Below, piece after piece: positions 6,442-7,273 of a stretch of 7,273 nucleotides of DNA. The stretch lies in contig JAISMD010000004.1 of the NCBI GenBank assembly GCA_031276935.1, positions 1 through 7,273 of the forward strand. Reading direction: 5' to 3'. The notes beneath the pieces were generated by a model. That model had not been told where the DNA came from, searched no databases, and saw only the letters and a program-made list of their open reading frames with translations. Both the position numbers and the translations under genes were made by a program. The stretch comes from Puniceicoccales bacterium (GTDB taxonomy: Bacteria > Verrucomicrobiota > Verrucomicrobiia > Opitutales > LL51). The stretch's first letter is position 1. Every line of letters begins with the position of its first letter.

Positions 6442-6469
6442 TTGACATCGGATATTTTTTGTTGAGAAT
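6442..6469 (+). promoter_or_regulatory. Weak promoter candidate for the prepilin gene
   Basis: TTGACA at 6442-6447 is followed, after 16 nt, by GAGAAT (6464-6469), a 4/6 match to the -10 consensus. Transcription would then begin near 6475, giving almost no leader and cutting off the AGGA ribosome binding site. The true start may therefore lie upstream, or the mRNA may be nearly leaderless. Confidence 0.25.
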
Positions 6470-6470
6470 T

Positions 6471-6474
6471 AGGA
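6471..6474 (+). promoter_or_regulatory. Ribosome binding site choosing between two prepilin start codons
   Basis: AGGA stands 7 nt before the ATG at 6482 (good spacing) and only 2 nt before the ATG at 6477 (poor spacing). This makes 6482 the likely main start. The two ATGs are in different frames and exactly 5 nt apart. Confidence 0.55.
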
Positions 6475-6481
6475 AAATGTT

Positions 6482-7273
6482 ATGGAAAAGTACAACGCAA
6501 CGCAACGCAACGCAACGCAACGCAACGCAACGCAACGCAACGCAACGCAACGCAAAAGCTAAAAGCATTTACGTTAATTGAAGTTATTTTTGTCTTTGCG
6601 ATTATCGCAATTTTACTGGCGATTTTACTGCCCGGGATGGGCACGATAAAACGCAGTGTGCAAAAGCTGCGGGATGTTTCCCATCTGCAAAAGATCCGGG
6701 GGGCCTGGTATGAAGCCGTCGTCAATCGCGGCTGGGAGATGTGGGGAGGCGGAGCCTCATATTTTGTCTTGGCGTTAGCAGGATATGGTAGGTACAGCCT
6801 TTCCGATATGATTTTGAACGATCCCCATGTTTACATTTCCCCGGGGGATAAATATGCTTCGAAAATTCAAGAAGAAGTAATTTGCTACAGAAACAGTAGT
6901 ACCAATGAGATAGAAGACAACTCTGCGTTTACCAACGTTATAAATTCTATGGTCAATGATAACCCTTTCTTCAGCTACTGCCTAATTACAGGTTTACCGG
7001 CGAATGTCCCGCTCGACACGACGCCCTTTGCCTTCACCCGAGGCCTGCGGGAGGACGGAAAATGGGATGAAAAAGTAGGACTCTACGGTTCCACGGGCGG
7101 CTATGTGATTTATTGCGACGGCCATGTCGTTTGGTTCGACGGCTCGAAACCGGCGAAGTTTTTGAAATGGGACAAATCCGGTTACACGAACGATATTCGC
7201 CAAGCGTTGCCGAATAACGTCTGCATTTCGTGTGCCGATGGTGCCGAGGAGGATTACACAGGCGGCGGCTCTG
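6482..7273 (+). CDS. Type IV pilin-like / type II secretion pseudopilin precursor, phase-variable, OFF as sequenced, 3' end beyond window
   Basis: The frame from AAG at 6556 to the window end is open for 718 nt and encodes KLKA followed by FTLIEVIFVFAIIAILLAI and LLPGM. This is the class III signal of a prepilin: prepilin peptidase would cut after Ala at 6567, leaving N-terminal Phe with Glu at position 5 and a hydrophobic assembly helix of about 20 residues. At least 235 mature residues are visible. Near mature residues 182-192, YCDGHVVWFDG matches the late D-G-H-V-x-W/F motif of verrucomicrobial and planctomycetal prepilins. A Gly/Asp-rich stretch follows (DGAEEDYTGGGS). The frame has no ATG, GTG or TTG of its own before the hydrophobic helix. 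Translation must come from ATG 6482 (or 6477) through 12 copies of CAACG. With 12 copies ATG 6482 instead yields a 26-residue peptide, MEKY then NATQR repeats, ending at TAA 6560-6562. With 11 copies it would give a 27-residue leader and the full prepilin. The role (pilus, secretion pseudopilus or surface protein) is unknown. Confidence 0.8.
6493..6555 (+). repeat. Pentanucleotide tandem repeat (CAACG)12 plus CAA, phase-variation tract
   Basis: Twelve perfect CAACG units occupy 6493-6552, followed by a partial CAA. The unit contains no stop codon in any frame, and every frame encodes the same cyclic peptide Gln-Arg-Asn-Ala-Thr. Because 5 is not a multiple of 3, each unit gained or lost by slipped-strand mispairing shifts the downstream prepilin frame. 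The tract lies immediately between the start codon and the prepilin cleavage site, the position expected for a translational ON/OFF switch. Copy number in the living population may vary, and short-read assembly could miscount it. Confidence 0.93.

Noticed and set aside
6493..6555. CRISPR or other repeat-spacer array
   Set aside because: The unit is only 5 bp, perfectly tandem and without spacers. It is a simple-sequence tract inside a coding region.
6480..6725. Minus-strand open frame of 81 codons ending in Cys-Val-Ala-Leu-Arg repeats
   Set aside because: It is the antisense reading of the CAACG tract and the prepilin hydrophobic helix. A tract without stops in any frame opens all frames artificially; there is no ribosome binding site or family resemblance.

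Overview
The window looks like chromosomal DNA of a Gram-negative bacterium. An LpxD gene shows that it makes lipid A, an IspG gene that it makes isoprenoids by the MEP pathway, and the last gene encodes a prepilin with an FTLIE start and a late CDGH-V-WF motif. This prepilin style is typical of the Verrucomicrobiota/Planctomycetota/Lentisphaerota group. I favour a verrucomicrobial (Opitutae/Puniceicoccales-like) source, but that is inference from style and not from a marker gene.

Layout. Positions 1-1087, plus strand: an accessory-looking pair. A stand-alone RelA/SpoT-type nucleotidyltransferase domain (102-695) probably lost its upstream part to a frameshift near the window edge. It is followed by a 116-residue protein of unknown function (737-1087) and a hairpin (1111-1136). 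Positions 1216-6273, minus strand: four housekeeping genes, transcribed in the order ispG, lpxD, rmuC, serS. rmuC and serS are 4 nt apart and look translationally coupled. The 243-nt gap before rmuC holds a 12-bp perfect palindrome and an 11-bp direct repeat and may be a control region. Positions 6274-6481: divergent intergenic region with back-to-back TTGACA hexamers. Positions 6482-7273, plus strand: a prepilin/pseudopilin gene that runs off the window end.

The standout is the prepilin. Between its start codon and its FTLIE segment lie 12 perfect tandem copies of the pentamer CAACG. The unit is not a multiple of three and contains no stop in any frame, so each gain or loss of a copy shifts the frame. 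As sequenced (12 copies) neither nearby ATG is in frame with the 718-nt open prepilin frame, so the gene reads as OFF. Eleven or 14 copies would put the well-placed ATG (6482) in frame, and 10 or 13 copies the ATG at 6477. This is the arrangement of a slipped-strand phase-variation (contingency) locus, comparable in logic to the pentamer repeats in the leader of Neisseria opa genes, here acting on a type IV pilin-like leader peptide. All gene identities rest on motifs read by eye; no database search was made.
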